Source of the DNA: Hoplostethus atlanticus
Taxonomy: Eukaryota > Chordata > Actinopteri > Trachichthyiformes > Trachichthyidae
Direction of reading: 5' to 3'
Length of the DNA stretch: 64,000 nt
NCBI GenBank assembly: GCA_034670405.1
Contig: JAXDDX010000002.1
Location: forward strand, 7,221,501 to 7,285,500
Position 1 is the first letter of the stretch. Each line of letters begins with the position of its first letter. Of the stretch, positions 53,304 through 64,000 are shown one piece after another. A program made the position numbers and the translations under genes. The notes beneath the pieces are model-generated. The model was not told the DNA's origin and ran no database searches. It saw only the letters and a list, made by a program, of their open reading frames with translations.

Positions 53304-56300
53304 TTGCCAAATCTTTGGATCATAGTTTTGTTCTTCTCCATACTGTCATATACTTCTGGGATGTGGCAGGCTAGGGTTGAATGACATACTGGGAGCTGGA
53401 ATGGAGCCCCCTGAATCTCTAATTTCCTGCAGTCTCACAGAGACACAAGTCATGTTGTGTCTGGGCCTATAGCTTTACTGCCGTGGCTGGTTGCTGCAGA
53501 CACACACTGCTATTAGCGTGCATGCAACAGAAATAAAAAGATGGAGGGCAAAGTTAAGTAGGGAGCTTTCACACCTGGCTTCCTAAGTGCACTTGAATAA
53601 ACCCTCTAGTTCCTCTCCTTTGGGGAAGTGAAATCTTCTAACATGAACCCTGGAGTAGTTGGAAGTGAGAAATCAGTTGGACCAAAGACAGGAAAGCAAG
53701 CAGGGGATCATGCATTTAATTAAACCGAGTGACCAGTTGTTCACATACCTCTCCAAATGTCTTCATATGTGCATCAGGACCATCACTTTCTGCCTTTACC
53801 TTGTTGTAAAAGTGAATTTAGCATTGCAAAAAATGTCCATCTTATCAAGTCATTTACTCTCTTAAAATTGTATTTTTCTTAAATGTGAAATCTTCTGTCA
53901 GTGATGTGAGATAATGTAATTTGTTTCCAATGCAGTTTCACATGTTCTGGTATTTTCTAGAAATAAGTGTCACTGTCTTGAAACAATGCCAAATAAGTAA
54001 AATAAAGCAGAAAACCTGTTTTACAAAACTACTTTTGGTAGTAGGTCAAAGTTGACAAGTCAGCTGTGTTTTCTTTCACCCACAATCCACTTATTCACTG
54101 CTCAGTCATGTTTGCCAGAGAATGTTCTCTTCCCTTCTGTCTTGCTGCTCTGGCACTTTCGTGATTTTACCACAGCACAGCAAGTTTGCACCTAGACACA
54201 TGAGCCCATGGAATCCCTGAGGTGTTCTGCCAGAAAGGAAGCCAAAACCATGAAAACAGCAGGTCCCACCGAGATTTGAACTCGGATCGCTGGATTCAGA
54301 GTCCAGAGTGCTAACCATTACACCATGGAACCTCCTTGTCTAATGGGGGTGGGAGAGGAGGACTCAGACCTCTTTTTCCAGGTCCATTTATAGCCTATAG
54401 AGCAGTGGTCTTCAAATCCGGGCCTCGGGGTCTAGAGTACTACTGGTTTTCTATTCTGCCAGGTAGTTTCCATTCTATCTGTCTAATCAGGGATTGATTA
54501 AGAATTGAGAATTGAGCTCAGACTACTGGATTCAGAGTGTTAACCACTACACCATGTTAAGGAGAGTGTGTGCCTTTATGTCAGTGTGGCAAATATATAT
54601 ATTGAGTGCGTCTGTGCATTGATCTCTTTATTCCCATGTGTGCTGACGTGGTCTCACTTTCACTGCTCATTTAGATGAGCTGGCCAGATGATGTTCACAG
54701 ATAGAGAGAAGGGCGGGCGGGGGACAGGTCAGGTCAGTAGTAGTAGTAGTAGTTTACATATTGTTGTTTTTCTCCTGTGCGATTAAAGATAATAGAAAAG
54801 AAAAAAAGAGATGAATGACGATAAGTACCCTCACATCAGGACTTGCAGTGTTAAATGATACTGATGTACTGTGGTGTAGTGCAGTGGGAGCTGCGGTGAG
54901 GCGAGGTTACTTAAGGTCAGAGACGGATACTCTGCAACTCTTTAACCTTTGCTGCTCATCTTCCTTCCTCTTGTGCTGCACAGGTTGCAGCGCCCTCTAT
55001 AGTCCTCATGGACACTTGTTAATTTTCCTGTTTTTTTGTCTTTCATGCAGTATGTTTGTTTATTTTCCCTCGATTTAGTGATCAGTAAGGTTATAGTCTG
55101 CAGAGGTGGATAAAAGAGGAGAAGAAGATTAATAAAGAGTCATAATGAGTGATACGGATTGACAGGCGGCAATGCAAATATTCCTTTATCACTTTATCAC
55201 TTTATCACTTTGTAACTTGTATGACAGAACCAGAGATTGCTTTGTCAGAAACATAAGAAACAGAAACATGTACATGTGAGCTAGGTTCCCAAAGGTTAAG
55301 TCTAGTAGTAGCTAAGTGAGAGAGGAGAGAAGCTTTGGGTCTAAGTGCATGTGTTTGTCTAAAGGTGAGGATCACTCATAACTTCTCATCATGAACCTTG
55401 CCCTCCACAAAGGGTTGTACAGTGCACCAAATATAACTATATATTTTAATAAGTTTAATTTATTGTTGGAGTATAAGAGATTTATACAGCAAGGAACTTC
55501 AAAACTAAGATGAGACAGGAAGGTCCTGAGTCCTTCTTCTCTTTGGGGATATGATAGCCCAAGCCTACTGCAATAAGTGTTTCACTTTGAAAAATGCTTT
55601 GTAACATCAATTTGCTAAGTCCAATCTATTCAATAAACATGCTCTTGTAAACTGGTTGGAATCGTGCTTGTTGGTTGCCTTGTAAAATAAATGTCACAAG
55701 GCAGTAATGTGTGTTGTCAGGGAGATTCATTTCTCGATTCTTCCTCAGACTACATTCTCACAGGAATGTCTTTGTCATACTCCTCCATTGAGGCGAGTGT
55801 GACTGTGTGTTGTAGAGATAGAGTTGTGCTTCGTCCTACTGACTAAAGAGATTAAGATGCATCCATCCCGTTTCGACAGATCTCCATGGAGAATGATTAC
55901 TTGGGCCCGAGGCGGATTGAAGCTCTAAAAAAGGAGGACTCTGATTGGCAGAAGAAGGCTCAGCAGGCGGTCCTCAACATCCAGGAGTTCACTGTCAAAT
56001 ACTTTGAGATCACCGCCAGAGCTCAGAAAGGTACAGTATGTCATCATTGTCACTGTCATTTCGTTGAAGCAACAGTAGAGTAATCAAACACAAATACATG
56101 CACACACATGCTGGCGGCTGCAGCCTGGTATTGACCTGAGTGTGGTTTTGAATGCCAGGGCTGATGTGATTAGTTATTGATGAGGCAGTGCAGACAGCCA
56201 TGGTTTGACAGGGACAGGAGGAAACAAGGACATCCTATTGATCAAACAGAGCACTCTGTCCAGGGTTACTCCACAATGCACCCTTGTTTAGCCTACATTT

Positions 56301-57463
56301 TCTCAACCACTGATTGGATTCTTTATCTGACAGTTATTAGATCAAAAATCAAATAGTGAATAACTGCTAATTCAAATAGGAATGGAAGAGGCTGTAATGT
56401 TGAAATGTATGGAGCTAGACATGGAGAAAAAATCTGAAGATTGTCATTGAAAAACACATCAGAATGCAAATAATATAAAAATAAAATGAAATCATTTTTA
56501 ATGCCTGTGTTTTATTTTTCAGTGGAACTTTTTTCAATGCCAATATTTCCTTTTTCAGTCCAGGTTTTCTTTTCAATAACAATTCTTTGATGCCGAAATT
56601 TAAAGTCACTATTCTAGCTCCATACAAGTGCAGCCAATAGGTGTCTCCCTCTGCTCTTTAGAGAAACCCTCACTTTTAACATTATTCATCAAACCAAAAT
56701 TTAGCCTCTCTGTTGTGTGGGTGAGAAACTGCTGGAATACACACCTCATATCCTCTCTCAGTTATATGTTGGTGACTCACTGTCGCACAAGCACACATCC
56801 ATTTTTATTGGTAGAAGCCACCTACCATCACTTGTTCTGTGTGTGTGTGTGTGTGTGTGTGTAGGGCTGTATGAGCGTATGAAGGTGGACCAGCGTAAGT
56901 TTGGCAAGGCTGCATGGACAGCAGCGGTGGAGCGCATGGAGAGGCTCCGCTACTCTGTCGCCAAGGAAACCCTGCAGCTCCAGAGAGCCAGGGAGATCTG
57001 CCTGGAGCAGAGGAAACACACACTTCGAGAGGAGGTAGTAACACCCTGTCATACACAGACACACACACACTTACCCCTTCACTCACTCGCTCAGTCTGAT
57101 TATGACTTGTCTTGCCTTTTGACCTGTTCTTCAGATGCAGAGTCTGTGCAGCGGTGAGGATGCGATGGCCCGCTTAGACCACATGGAGGAGCAGTACTAT
57201 GAGCTCCAGCTCCAACTGTATGACATCCAGGCTGAGATACTACAGTGTGAAGAGCTGCTTCTCACCGCTCAACTAGACAGCATCCGCAGACAGATGACAG
57301 GTATGGCTGTGCGTTTGTGTGTTTGTGTGCACGTGAGGTTACAATTATGATACTACTATTTTGACCAAATCGCAAATGTTAAGTTGATCCTGTTTTGAAT
57401 TAACATTGAATCTGGTTTAAACCATCTCTGGCCCTAAAGGTCATGCCTCACTACATGATGAGG

Positions 57464-57504
<41 letters not shown>

Positions 57505-59689
57505 AAGAGAGATTTAGGCTAATCTGTTAGTCCTAGGAAACAGAGTCATATTGCCTCATTTTTGTTGCCCTGATTCCTGGAATTAGCAAAGCTGCTTTTA
57601 GAGATGACCTATTACAATACAGTGCTCAGTACTACTGTGTGTATTACTGTGTGTAGTCTCTGTCAGACACCTCAATCACCTGCCCCTCTGTGTGTGTGTG
57701 TATGTGTGTGTGTGTGTGTGTCCAGAACATCAGGATGAGGTGGTGTACTACGACACCTATGAGAGCCCAGACGCTATCGGAGAGGATGACGCTGCGGAGA
57801 GAGAAGAGCTGAGGAGACTTCAGGTCAGCGCAAGACAGCTAGAGGCCAGGAGGGGGCGCATCACCACCAAGCGTGCCTATCTGAGGAACAAGAGGGTGTG
57901 TATTCCTCTCACATGATGGGGATGGGGCTGGGATATATGGCCAAAGTATATCACAATAGTTTTTCATGTTTGATGGTACAATGACATTTGTTGGTAGTGG
58001 ATTATGCCTAGAAAATTTCACAATGAAATGTACATGACATTTAGATGCCAATGTGTGTTCAGGTTGTATACTCTGTATAATGTAATGAAATGAGTAAAAT
58101 TGTGCAATGGACTTGTTGAAACTGTTAACTTCAAACCTTATTCAGTAAACAAAGATTGTTAAAAACAGGAAACTAATAAAAAAGAATCAATAAAATAATG
58201 TTGATGACAACATGAGGTGAGACTGCTATACGTTCAAATACGGTGTATCACACTTTTGCAGTAGCTGTCTGATTGTAGGCAGCATGTCTTGATATGGTTC
58301 CTCTCCTCTCCCTCTGCAGGAGATCTGTGTGTCCAACCACACTGAGAAGCAACAGAAACGTCAAGCCAGCCAAAAGGACTCCACATCCCAACTGGCCTTG
58401 CAGGTACAGGTTATCTGTGGGGGGGGGTTTTATCATATGAGTGATTTGCTGTACATCAGTATCTCTCCCCTCTATTTACTCTTTGACCTTCTCTCTCCCT
58501 CTTCCCTCCTCTAATTCTCAATTTCTTTCTCTCCAACAGAAGGATGATGAAGAGGAAGATGAGGGGCAGAAGAACAGCAGAGTTATTCAGGAGCGACAGA
58601 GAACTCTTGACAGACTACGCACTTTCAAACAAGTATGTGCGCTCCTATGAACTGTACATATGTTAACATGATGGTAAATGGGATTTTGGAATCTTTCATT
58701 AATCTTTCTTACTGACCATCCTCACAATGACCACCATGTCTCTGTCTCCTTCTGTCTGTCGCTTTCTAGCGCTACCCAGGTCAGGTGATTCTGAAGTCCA
58801 CTCGTCTGCGCGTGGCCTACACCAGAAGAAGAGAACGAGGGAGGAGTCTGAGTACCAGTGTCCAGACGGACCCCAGCTCCACTCTCACCACTCAGCCAGT
58901 CACAGCCCTTACAGCCTCGCTGCCTCCCCTGGCTGTGCCCAGTCCTGCAGACTCCTCCTGCTCTCCCTGCTCCCTGCCCTCACTGCTAGCATCCCCCATC
59001 TCCCCTCCTCCCCCACCTCCCCCTCCACCTCCCCTACCACCTAAGGGGGAGTCGCCACCCTCTGGGAGCCCAGCCCGGCAGGGCCAGGGGGAGAAGGCTG
59101 AGGCGAAGGGTGAGGCAGAAGAGTTCTCTTTTTCCCCGCTGGGCCCTTTCATCCCTCGCTTCTTTGACAGCAGCCAACTGGCGAGCGCCAGGAAGAATTT
59201 GAGGAAGACCCCAGCGTTGGAGGCCCATAGCACGAGAGGTACTGGACCAGCTACCATAAGACTGTTAGGACATTAGTAGTAGCTAAGTAGCTAAGTAGAG
59301 TCAATAGAGTCTCTCAGGACTACAGTGGTATCCTACTCACCATGTCTGTCTTCCTCTCTTCTCTTCTCCTGCTGTATCCAGTGAGCTCGCCCATGGACGA
59401 GGTGCTGGCCTCCCTGAAGAGAGGCAGCTTCCACTTGAGGAAGGTGGACCAGTGCTCCCTGCCTTCTACCAAGGGAGATGAGGACGCCAACAGCATCCTG
59501 GCCCAGATTCGCCGGGGAGTCAAGCTGAGGCGTGTCCCCAGGAAAGAGAGAAAGGACCAGGGAGAGCTCCCAGCCTCCACTGATCCTCTGACCAGGAGCA
59601 TCTACGAGGCGCTGCGGCGTATCAAAGAGGCCTCACCAGAGTCTGACTCAGATGACGACGGGCTGACCTGCCCGGACTGGGAAAGCTAG
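47791..59689 (+). CDS. jmy: Jmy, junction-mediating and regulatory protein (WH2 actin nucleator)
   Basis: JMY is a p300 cofactor in the p53 response and, in the cytoplasm, nucleates actin through tandem WH2 domains and activates Arp2/3. Exons: 47791-48603, 52134-52307, 55880-56030, 56865-57034, 57135-57300, 57726-57895, 58320-58403, 58540-58632, 58770-59238, 59382-59689. All phases join to 865 codons plus stop (human 988). The N-terminus reads MSFTMEDHLESGWVAVRP; a KFVFIVAWNEVEGKF block follows. Exons 2-8 form a long coiled coil. Exon 9 has a polyproline run (profilin-type). Exon 10 has WH2 motifs DEVLASLKRGSFHLRKV (769-785) and NSILAQIRRGVKLRRV (800-815), then a central helix and acidic tail ending DWES with the Arp2/3-type Trp at 863. 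Residues near LASARKNLRKT in exon 9 may be a weak first WH2. Confidence 0.96.
49713..49760. repeat. (CA)n microsatellite in jmy intron 1
   Basis: About 24 uninterrupted CA units. Confidence 0.95.
50963..51040. repeat. (CA)n microsatellite in jmy intron 1
   Basis: About 38 CA units with one interruption. It creates long spurious open frames of repeated Thr-His or Cys-Val. Confidence 0.95.
52953..52983 (+). repeat. G-quadruplex-type tract in jmy intron 2
   Basis: Five or more runs of at least four G separated by single T loops, on the jmy sense strand. Single-base loops make this a strong predicted G-quadruplex in DNA and in the nascent RNA. Confidence 0.85.
53231..53301. repeat. (CA)n microsatellite in jmy intron 2
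   Basis: A CA-repeat with one CG interruption, directly abutting the 344-bp segment duplicated at 1391-1734. Confidence 0.9.
53303..53646 (+). repeat. 344-bp segment near-identical to 1391-1734
   Basis: Partner of the copy in the unc45b intron, with about three mismatches and no indels. This is the likely source, because it belongs to the older local duplication whose other copy (42345-42545) is diverged. Confidence 0.85.
54261..54332 (-). tRNA. tRNA-Gln (anticodon CUG), copy 2, antisense in jmy intron 2
   Basis: The same 72 nt as copy 1, with the same boxes, anticodon and U-G pair. A TTTT terminator follows on the minus strand. It lies within jmy intron 2 and is transcribed against it. Confidence 0.93.
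54511..54556 (-). pseudogene. Degenerate tRNA-Gln relic
   Basis: The minus strand keeps CATGGTGTAGTGGTTAACAC and CTGAATCCAG-like anticodon-arm sequence. The T arm and acceptor end are lost. It lies about 180 bp from tRNA copy 2. Confidence 0.5.
56838..56862. repeat. (TG)n tract at the jmy exon 4 acceptor
   Basis: The TG-repeat runs directly into the TAG acceptor of exon 4 (56865) in place of a normal polypyrimidine tract. Confidence 0.9.
57467..57503. repeat. (TG)n microsatellite in jmy intron 5
   Basis: A perfect TG-repeat of about 18 units in the middle of the intron, not adjacent to an exon. Confidence 0.9.
57690..57721. repeat. (TG)n tract at the jmy exon 6 acceptor
   Basis: A TG-repeat with one TA interruption, ending four bases before the CAG-type acceptor boundary of exon 6 (57726). 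Confidence 0.9.
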
Positions 59690-60270
59690 GGCTACAGCCT
59701 CAGAAACAACAAATAATACACACGCAGATGCTTACACCCTATGGCATTGTACACGCTGTACTGTATACTACACACTCCCACACACACACACACACACACA
59801 CGTTCACTCACAAGCACACACAGCCACAGTCACATGTACCCAATGACTATGCCAGGGCCTGAGTCATACTGAATCTTGTCAGTAACTCACCAAATGTTCC
59901 AATGGCCTGTGGTCAACCTGTTCATTTGTTTTTCCACACTACATTCACCATGATGAAGGACATTGCTAGTGTTTATTTCTACTGTGTGTAATGTTTTTAT
60001 GTGTATAATCAGACTGCATTGATGCCATTATTATTTTGAGTTTAAGAAATCAGTTGTACTGTTAAAGAGCTCTACACGTTAACACTCACAAACGCAGCAC
60101 ACACACATTCCACACCAACATACTGCACTGACAGCTATTTGTGAAACTGAATGCCTCATGTGTGAGGTATGTGATCCACTCAACCCAAAGCATAGCTCAA
60201 CAATAAGAAACTGTAATATATCTGATGGGTATGCTATGTAATTTGGTGTCACCTAAGAGAATGAAAAGGA

Positions 60271-60342
60271 AGGTCCCACCGAGATTTGAACTCGGATCGC
60301 TGGATTCAGAGTCCAGAGTGCTAACCATTACACCATGGAACC
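60271..60342 (-). tRNA. tRNA-Gln (anticodon CUG), copy 3, downstream of jmy
   Basis: The same 72 nt as copies 1 and 2, followed by TTTT on the minus strand. It lies about 580 bp after the jmy stop codon and may be antisense to the jmy 3' UTR. Confidence 0.93.
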
Positions 60343-61907
60343 ACATACCAGCTGAGCAAAACAGGATTGACACCTCTAGTTCTCACTTCTATTTATAGCT
60401 CACCAGTATATTATGACTGAGCCACAGTATGTTATATAGTTGGAACAGGCAAACGCAGTGTAAGGACCACTGCTTTTTCTAATCTGACACTGGACAAAAA
60501 CAATAAATCCTTCAGTCTATGTAACACCACATTCCTGCCCCTCATCCCTCTCGGCCCCTCCCTCAACTCCCGTCACTGTCTCCTACCCCACCCCCCTCTC
60601 TCTCACTCTCTCTGGATGAAGGAACATGTATTGGTCCATCTGCCTGATAGCAGCATATGGCCAGGCTGGTGGGAGATATGGCGTGTCACAATGCATTTAT
60701 CATTTGGCGCCCTATCTCAGCAGATCTCTGAGGATCAGTGGATCAGAGAAAGGATCATCTGGGTCATCTGCAGAGCTGCTGTGTTTGGAGATGGTTTGTT
60801 AATGAGAAGGTTGTGTCGGTAGAGTGTGGGCAAGCTGGGTTGGTGATTCCCAAAGTTAGTATGTGGGATAGTCACGGCAGAGCTTTGAAACCAGTCACGC
60901 TTATTTGAATGATGGATGGTACGTGGGAGGTTAGATTCTCTCATCCCTGTAGGGACTCACTGTGGGCTATAGAGTAGGAGGTCCTGATTGGTGCAGCTTC
61001 TTTCTCCTGCCTTCTTATTCACGGTCTCTTCCCTCGTCTCTCCTCTACCGCCTCTTTTCTCATGTCTTCTCTTTCTTTCCACACAGTGGGCAGAAGCACA
61101 CAGTAGGAGGTCTGTTACTCACAGTGCTCATACATGCACACACACACTAGCATGCACAGAGTTTCATGTTAGTGAGTCCACAGTCTCCACTTCAAAATCC
61201 TTCTTTTCCAGTGTGGTTTTAGCACTTTCAGGATACATAATACTCACAAAGTTCAAATCAAAGTATCTACCATTACAACTTTTTTGTTGTTTGTTTATAT
61301 CACTGGTGAAGCATTGTATCTATGATAATAGGCAAGTACGTTTTAGTGGAATGAAGAACATTTAGTATTGGACCTAATGAGCTGTGATGTAATTCTTTTA
61401 CACAGGACAATATGAGGCAGTAACAGTGGGAATATACATATATACATGAAGTAAAAAGATGTGGATTCATAAACTGAGCTCGAGTTTGGAATAGCTACTG
61501 CATGCACTGTCTGAAACTGCTTTTTGTACTTGCAAATGTGATCAGAGCCTGTTGCAAAAGGATGTCCATTCACTGATTTATCATGAAGCAGACACTACAG
61601 TGGAAAGGCGTGTGCGTGAAAATATATGTATATAAAATATATGTCACACTGTACAGCTTGACAATAGCTCAATGCTAAAGAAAGTTTTTTATTATCATTT
61701 TCCTGGCAGAGCAAATCTGAGGCACTTTTACATGTTCTGGACCTGAACCCAACATTGTGTCTCTCAGCCACTCACTGTCAGCACAATGTTCTTCCATGGT
61801 ACCCTCGCCATGTAGCACAGGACAGAGATCCAACCCTGACCTGAATCTAACTGGAACCAAACCAAGACCTTACCTGACTTGATGTCATCATAACTGACCA
61901 GGGCAGA

Positions 61908-61998
61908 GTTTCCCAAAAACATCTTTACGCTAAGGTCCTCTTTGCTCCATTGAACAATGACCAAAGATGCACGTAGTGGTGAGACACTTTTGGGAAAC
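61908..61998. mobile_element. Short MITE-like palindromic element
   Basis: Terminal inverted repeats GTTTCCCAAAA and TTTTGGGAAAC bound a 91-bp element with CATCTTTA and AAAGATGC-like sub-terminal inversion. The type is common in teleost genomes and is non-coding. Confidence 0.6.
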
Positions 61999-64000
61999 TG
62001 GGCTGAGAACGTGACACCATTGCCATGAACCTACCATCACCTGACTGACCTTAGCAACACTGTAATGTGTTTTTTTTTTACGTTGATCCTAGTCTATAAC
62101 ATTACCTGAACGCAGCTTGTTTGTCAGCTAACTGTATTACATTCATGCATTACATTCCTTCACTTGTTTTTCCAAAGCATTTCCAGCCAAAACGTTTTGT
62201 GATGTGTTTGCTTCTGAACATTTCCTATGTAGACCTGTTAGTCACACAGGTGGTGTCTGTGGCTGTGAGCCTCTGTCCTACTAAGCCAGTCAGTCACTAG
62301 AGAAGTGCAATATCACAGACAGAGAAACAATTGAAAAAGAGTGAAACAACTGAATGGGTAATGAATTTAGCTTGATAGCCTGAAACATTGCAATTGTTTT
62401 TACATAGTAGTGTATATACATACTATTCTAAGAATACCTTTTTTCCTTTACTCCTACCATTTTCATTTATTGAATCTTTTTATTTACAGCCTCTCCCCTG
62501 CAGTTGAATAAAACCTTGTGACCCAAATTATGAGATTCTCTGTTTCAGTGAAAAATGGGAGTTGAGTCAATAATGTGTTCATGAACAGAAATGAAAACAA
62601 TCTGCACACACTGAATTCTGCGGTCACTGTATTTGAATATAAAACATAGCATTTCTCAGTTCACAGAGGTGTGTTCATAGCCAGGTGGGCTGTCTTTGTT
62701 TTTATCTAACAAAGAATTCAGTTTGGCTGAAGCACCAACAGATGTGTCTTCTGATCGATTTCACCAGCGTCTGGTAAATCCTTTCACCTTCAAGCGCACA
62801 AGTCTCACCAATCTACAAACATCATAAGCCTGAGGTACCTCTTAAATATCATGAGTTCAAAATTACTTTAAATAGTCAAAAATATTGCCAGTCTTCTCAT
62901 ACCTCTAAATACAATAATAATACCTACATTAAATATCATAAGTTACAAAACAGGAGAATGAAAAGCTTCTTATCCACTACTGTACAAAGGCATTCATTAA
63001 CAATAGCATTAATATTAAGGTTTTCCATCTCTGTAATCCTGCTGTCTTTGAGTTTAACCAGAGAGAAGAATTTTGGGTAACACTTCCCTGTACAATGACC
63101 CTTTTCCAGTGTATTAACCTGTCCATTTAACGATGGAAAAAGTTGTCGCAAGTACATGATCATGCTGTGCTAGTACGTAATGGAAATGTCCTGATATATA
63201 ATGTACTTACAAGAGCCTAACACAATGTAAACGCAGAGGTCAACCGTAATGAAAGATAAGTACTTAGAAAAAGGTTCCAGTACCTGATGTAAGGATATAA
63301 GTTTTTAGACATTCAATGACCTTGGTTTCAAAGACAGAGATCTGATGATGCAGCCATAAATAATTTACTGTACTGGTACTGGAACTCTTTTATAAGTACT
63401 TATTTTAGTGCATAACTTTTACATTTTGTGTTTACATTATGTTGTTACACCCAAGTAAGTAAAATATGAATTAAGGAGGTTTCATTCAGTACTTGAAAGA
63501 GTATTATTGTGTACTTACACTACTTTTCCATGGGTTAATACACAAGTGAATACACAAGAATAATCCATCACAGAGAGTTACTGCATTTCATTTGTCCATC
63601 TATTCATTTACAATGCCGCCTTAGTAGGAAGTTATCTTATACAGTTCTATAATTATCATAATTGTTATAATGATAACATGTTTTGTGTATAAAAGACTAG
63701 AAACTGAGGACAGTTCTGTGTTCACCCGTGAAGAGTGAAAACCTGTGGCCAGTTCCACTGAGTGTGGAGATTCTTAGATGACACTTAGATGACACCCTAA
63801 GCCCTTCACAGTGCACTACTTTGACCAGACAGGGCTGCCACACAGGTTCGCGGTCAAAAGTAGTACACTTTGTGTTGGACAGGGGATCAGCTGAGTTGCA
63901 TTTTACCTATCTGCATGAGTCCACTGAGTAGAGTACCTGATAGTTAGATAGAGGTGTCGTCCAGAACCTGTCTGGTATTGCTCAGTGTGCGTGTGTATAG

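Larger units (their letters stand above)
50750..54332 (+). repeat. Diverged local duplication, right copy (spans jmy exon 2)
   Basis: Partner of 41190-43804, covering the end of jmy intron 1, exon 2 and part of intron 2. Its tRNA-Gln gene corresponds in position to the one in the left copy. Confidence 0.6.
52308..55879 (+). other. jmy intron 2
   Basis: 3.6 kb containing a G-quadruplex-type tract, a (CA)n tract, the source of the 344-bp segment copied into unc45b, tRNA-Gln copy 2 and a tRNA relic. No exon was seen. Confidence 0.6.
59690..64000. other. jmy 3' UTR and downstream flank
   Basis: No coding sequence was recognised on either strand. It holds a (CA)n tract (59775-59801), tRNA-Gln copy 3, AATAAA signals at 60502-60507 and 62507-62512, a MITE-like element (61908-61998) and an AT-rich end. 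In mammals the next gene after jmy is homer1, so part of the right end could be its 3' UTR, but nothing here proves that. Confidence 0.5.

Noticed and set aside
58892..59257. 121-codon antisense frame with a poly-Gly run
   Set aside because: It is the complement of the jmy exon 9 polyproline segment.

Overview
This window is vertebrate genomic DNA, almost certainly from a teleost fish. Genes are split by GT-AG introns, all five recognised proteins are vertebrate families, (CA)n/(TG)n microsatellites are very common, and teleost-type SINE tails and LINE remnants are present. The species cannot be named from the sequence. There are no bacterial features (operons, CRISPR arrays, Shine-Dalgarno sites).

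Layout, left to right. (1) 305-5322, minus strand: the 5' two thirds of unc45b, a myosin chaperone. It has 13 coding exons plus an inferred non-coding first exon; the 3' end lies beyond the left edge. (2) 5.4-9.6 kb: intergenic DNA with a tRNA-derived SINE and a probable solo LTR. (3) 9624-25420, plus strand: complete kif2a (kinesin-13), 21 exons, 745 codons plus stop, including a cassette exon. (4) 26633-30602, minus strand: dimt1 (18S rRNA dimethyltransferase), convergent with kif2a, with an apparent one-base frameshift in the last exon. (5) 30893-33863, minus strand: cenph (inner kinetochore), complete, 239 codons plus stop; its end lies under 300 bp from the dimt1 start. (6) 35164-39101, plus strand: bhmt (betaine-homocysteine methyltransferase), with promoter and first exon tandemly duplicated, a shortened C-terminus and a decayed bhmt fragment just downstream. 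(7) 39.1-47.8 kb: intergenic DNA with a tRNA-Gln gene, a dead LINE and one copy of an old local duplication. (8) 47791-59689, plus strand: complete jmy (actin nucleator / p300 cofactor), 10 exons, 865 codons plus stop. A second tRNA-Gln gene lies antisense in its intron 2 and a third downstream. (9) 59.7-64 kb: 3' flank with no recognisable coding sequence.

kif2a, dimt1, cenph, bhmt and jmy all have human orthologues on 5q (from memory), and bhmt-jmy are neighbours in mammals, so most of the window is a conserved block. unc45b is on human 17q, so its position next to kif2a marks a fish-side rearrangement or duplicate. The genes do not form one pathway: they cover muscle chaperoning, spindle microtubule depolymerisation, ribosome biogenesis, kinetochore assembly, one-carbon metabolism and actin nucleation.

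I found no new multi-gene system. The most informative oddities are the duplicated bhmt promoter/exon 1, the dimt1 frameshift, the shortened bhmt C-terminus with a nearby relic, a 344-bp near-identical copy of jmy-intron DNA inside a unc45b intron, and UG-repeat tracts beside several splice acceptors. Exon boundaries were set by hand from GT-AG sites, reading-phase continuity and remembered family sequences; identity figures are by-eye counts.
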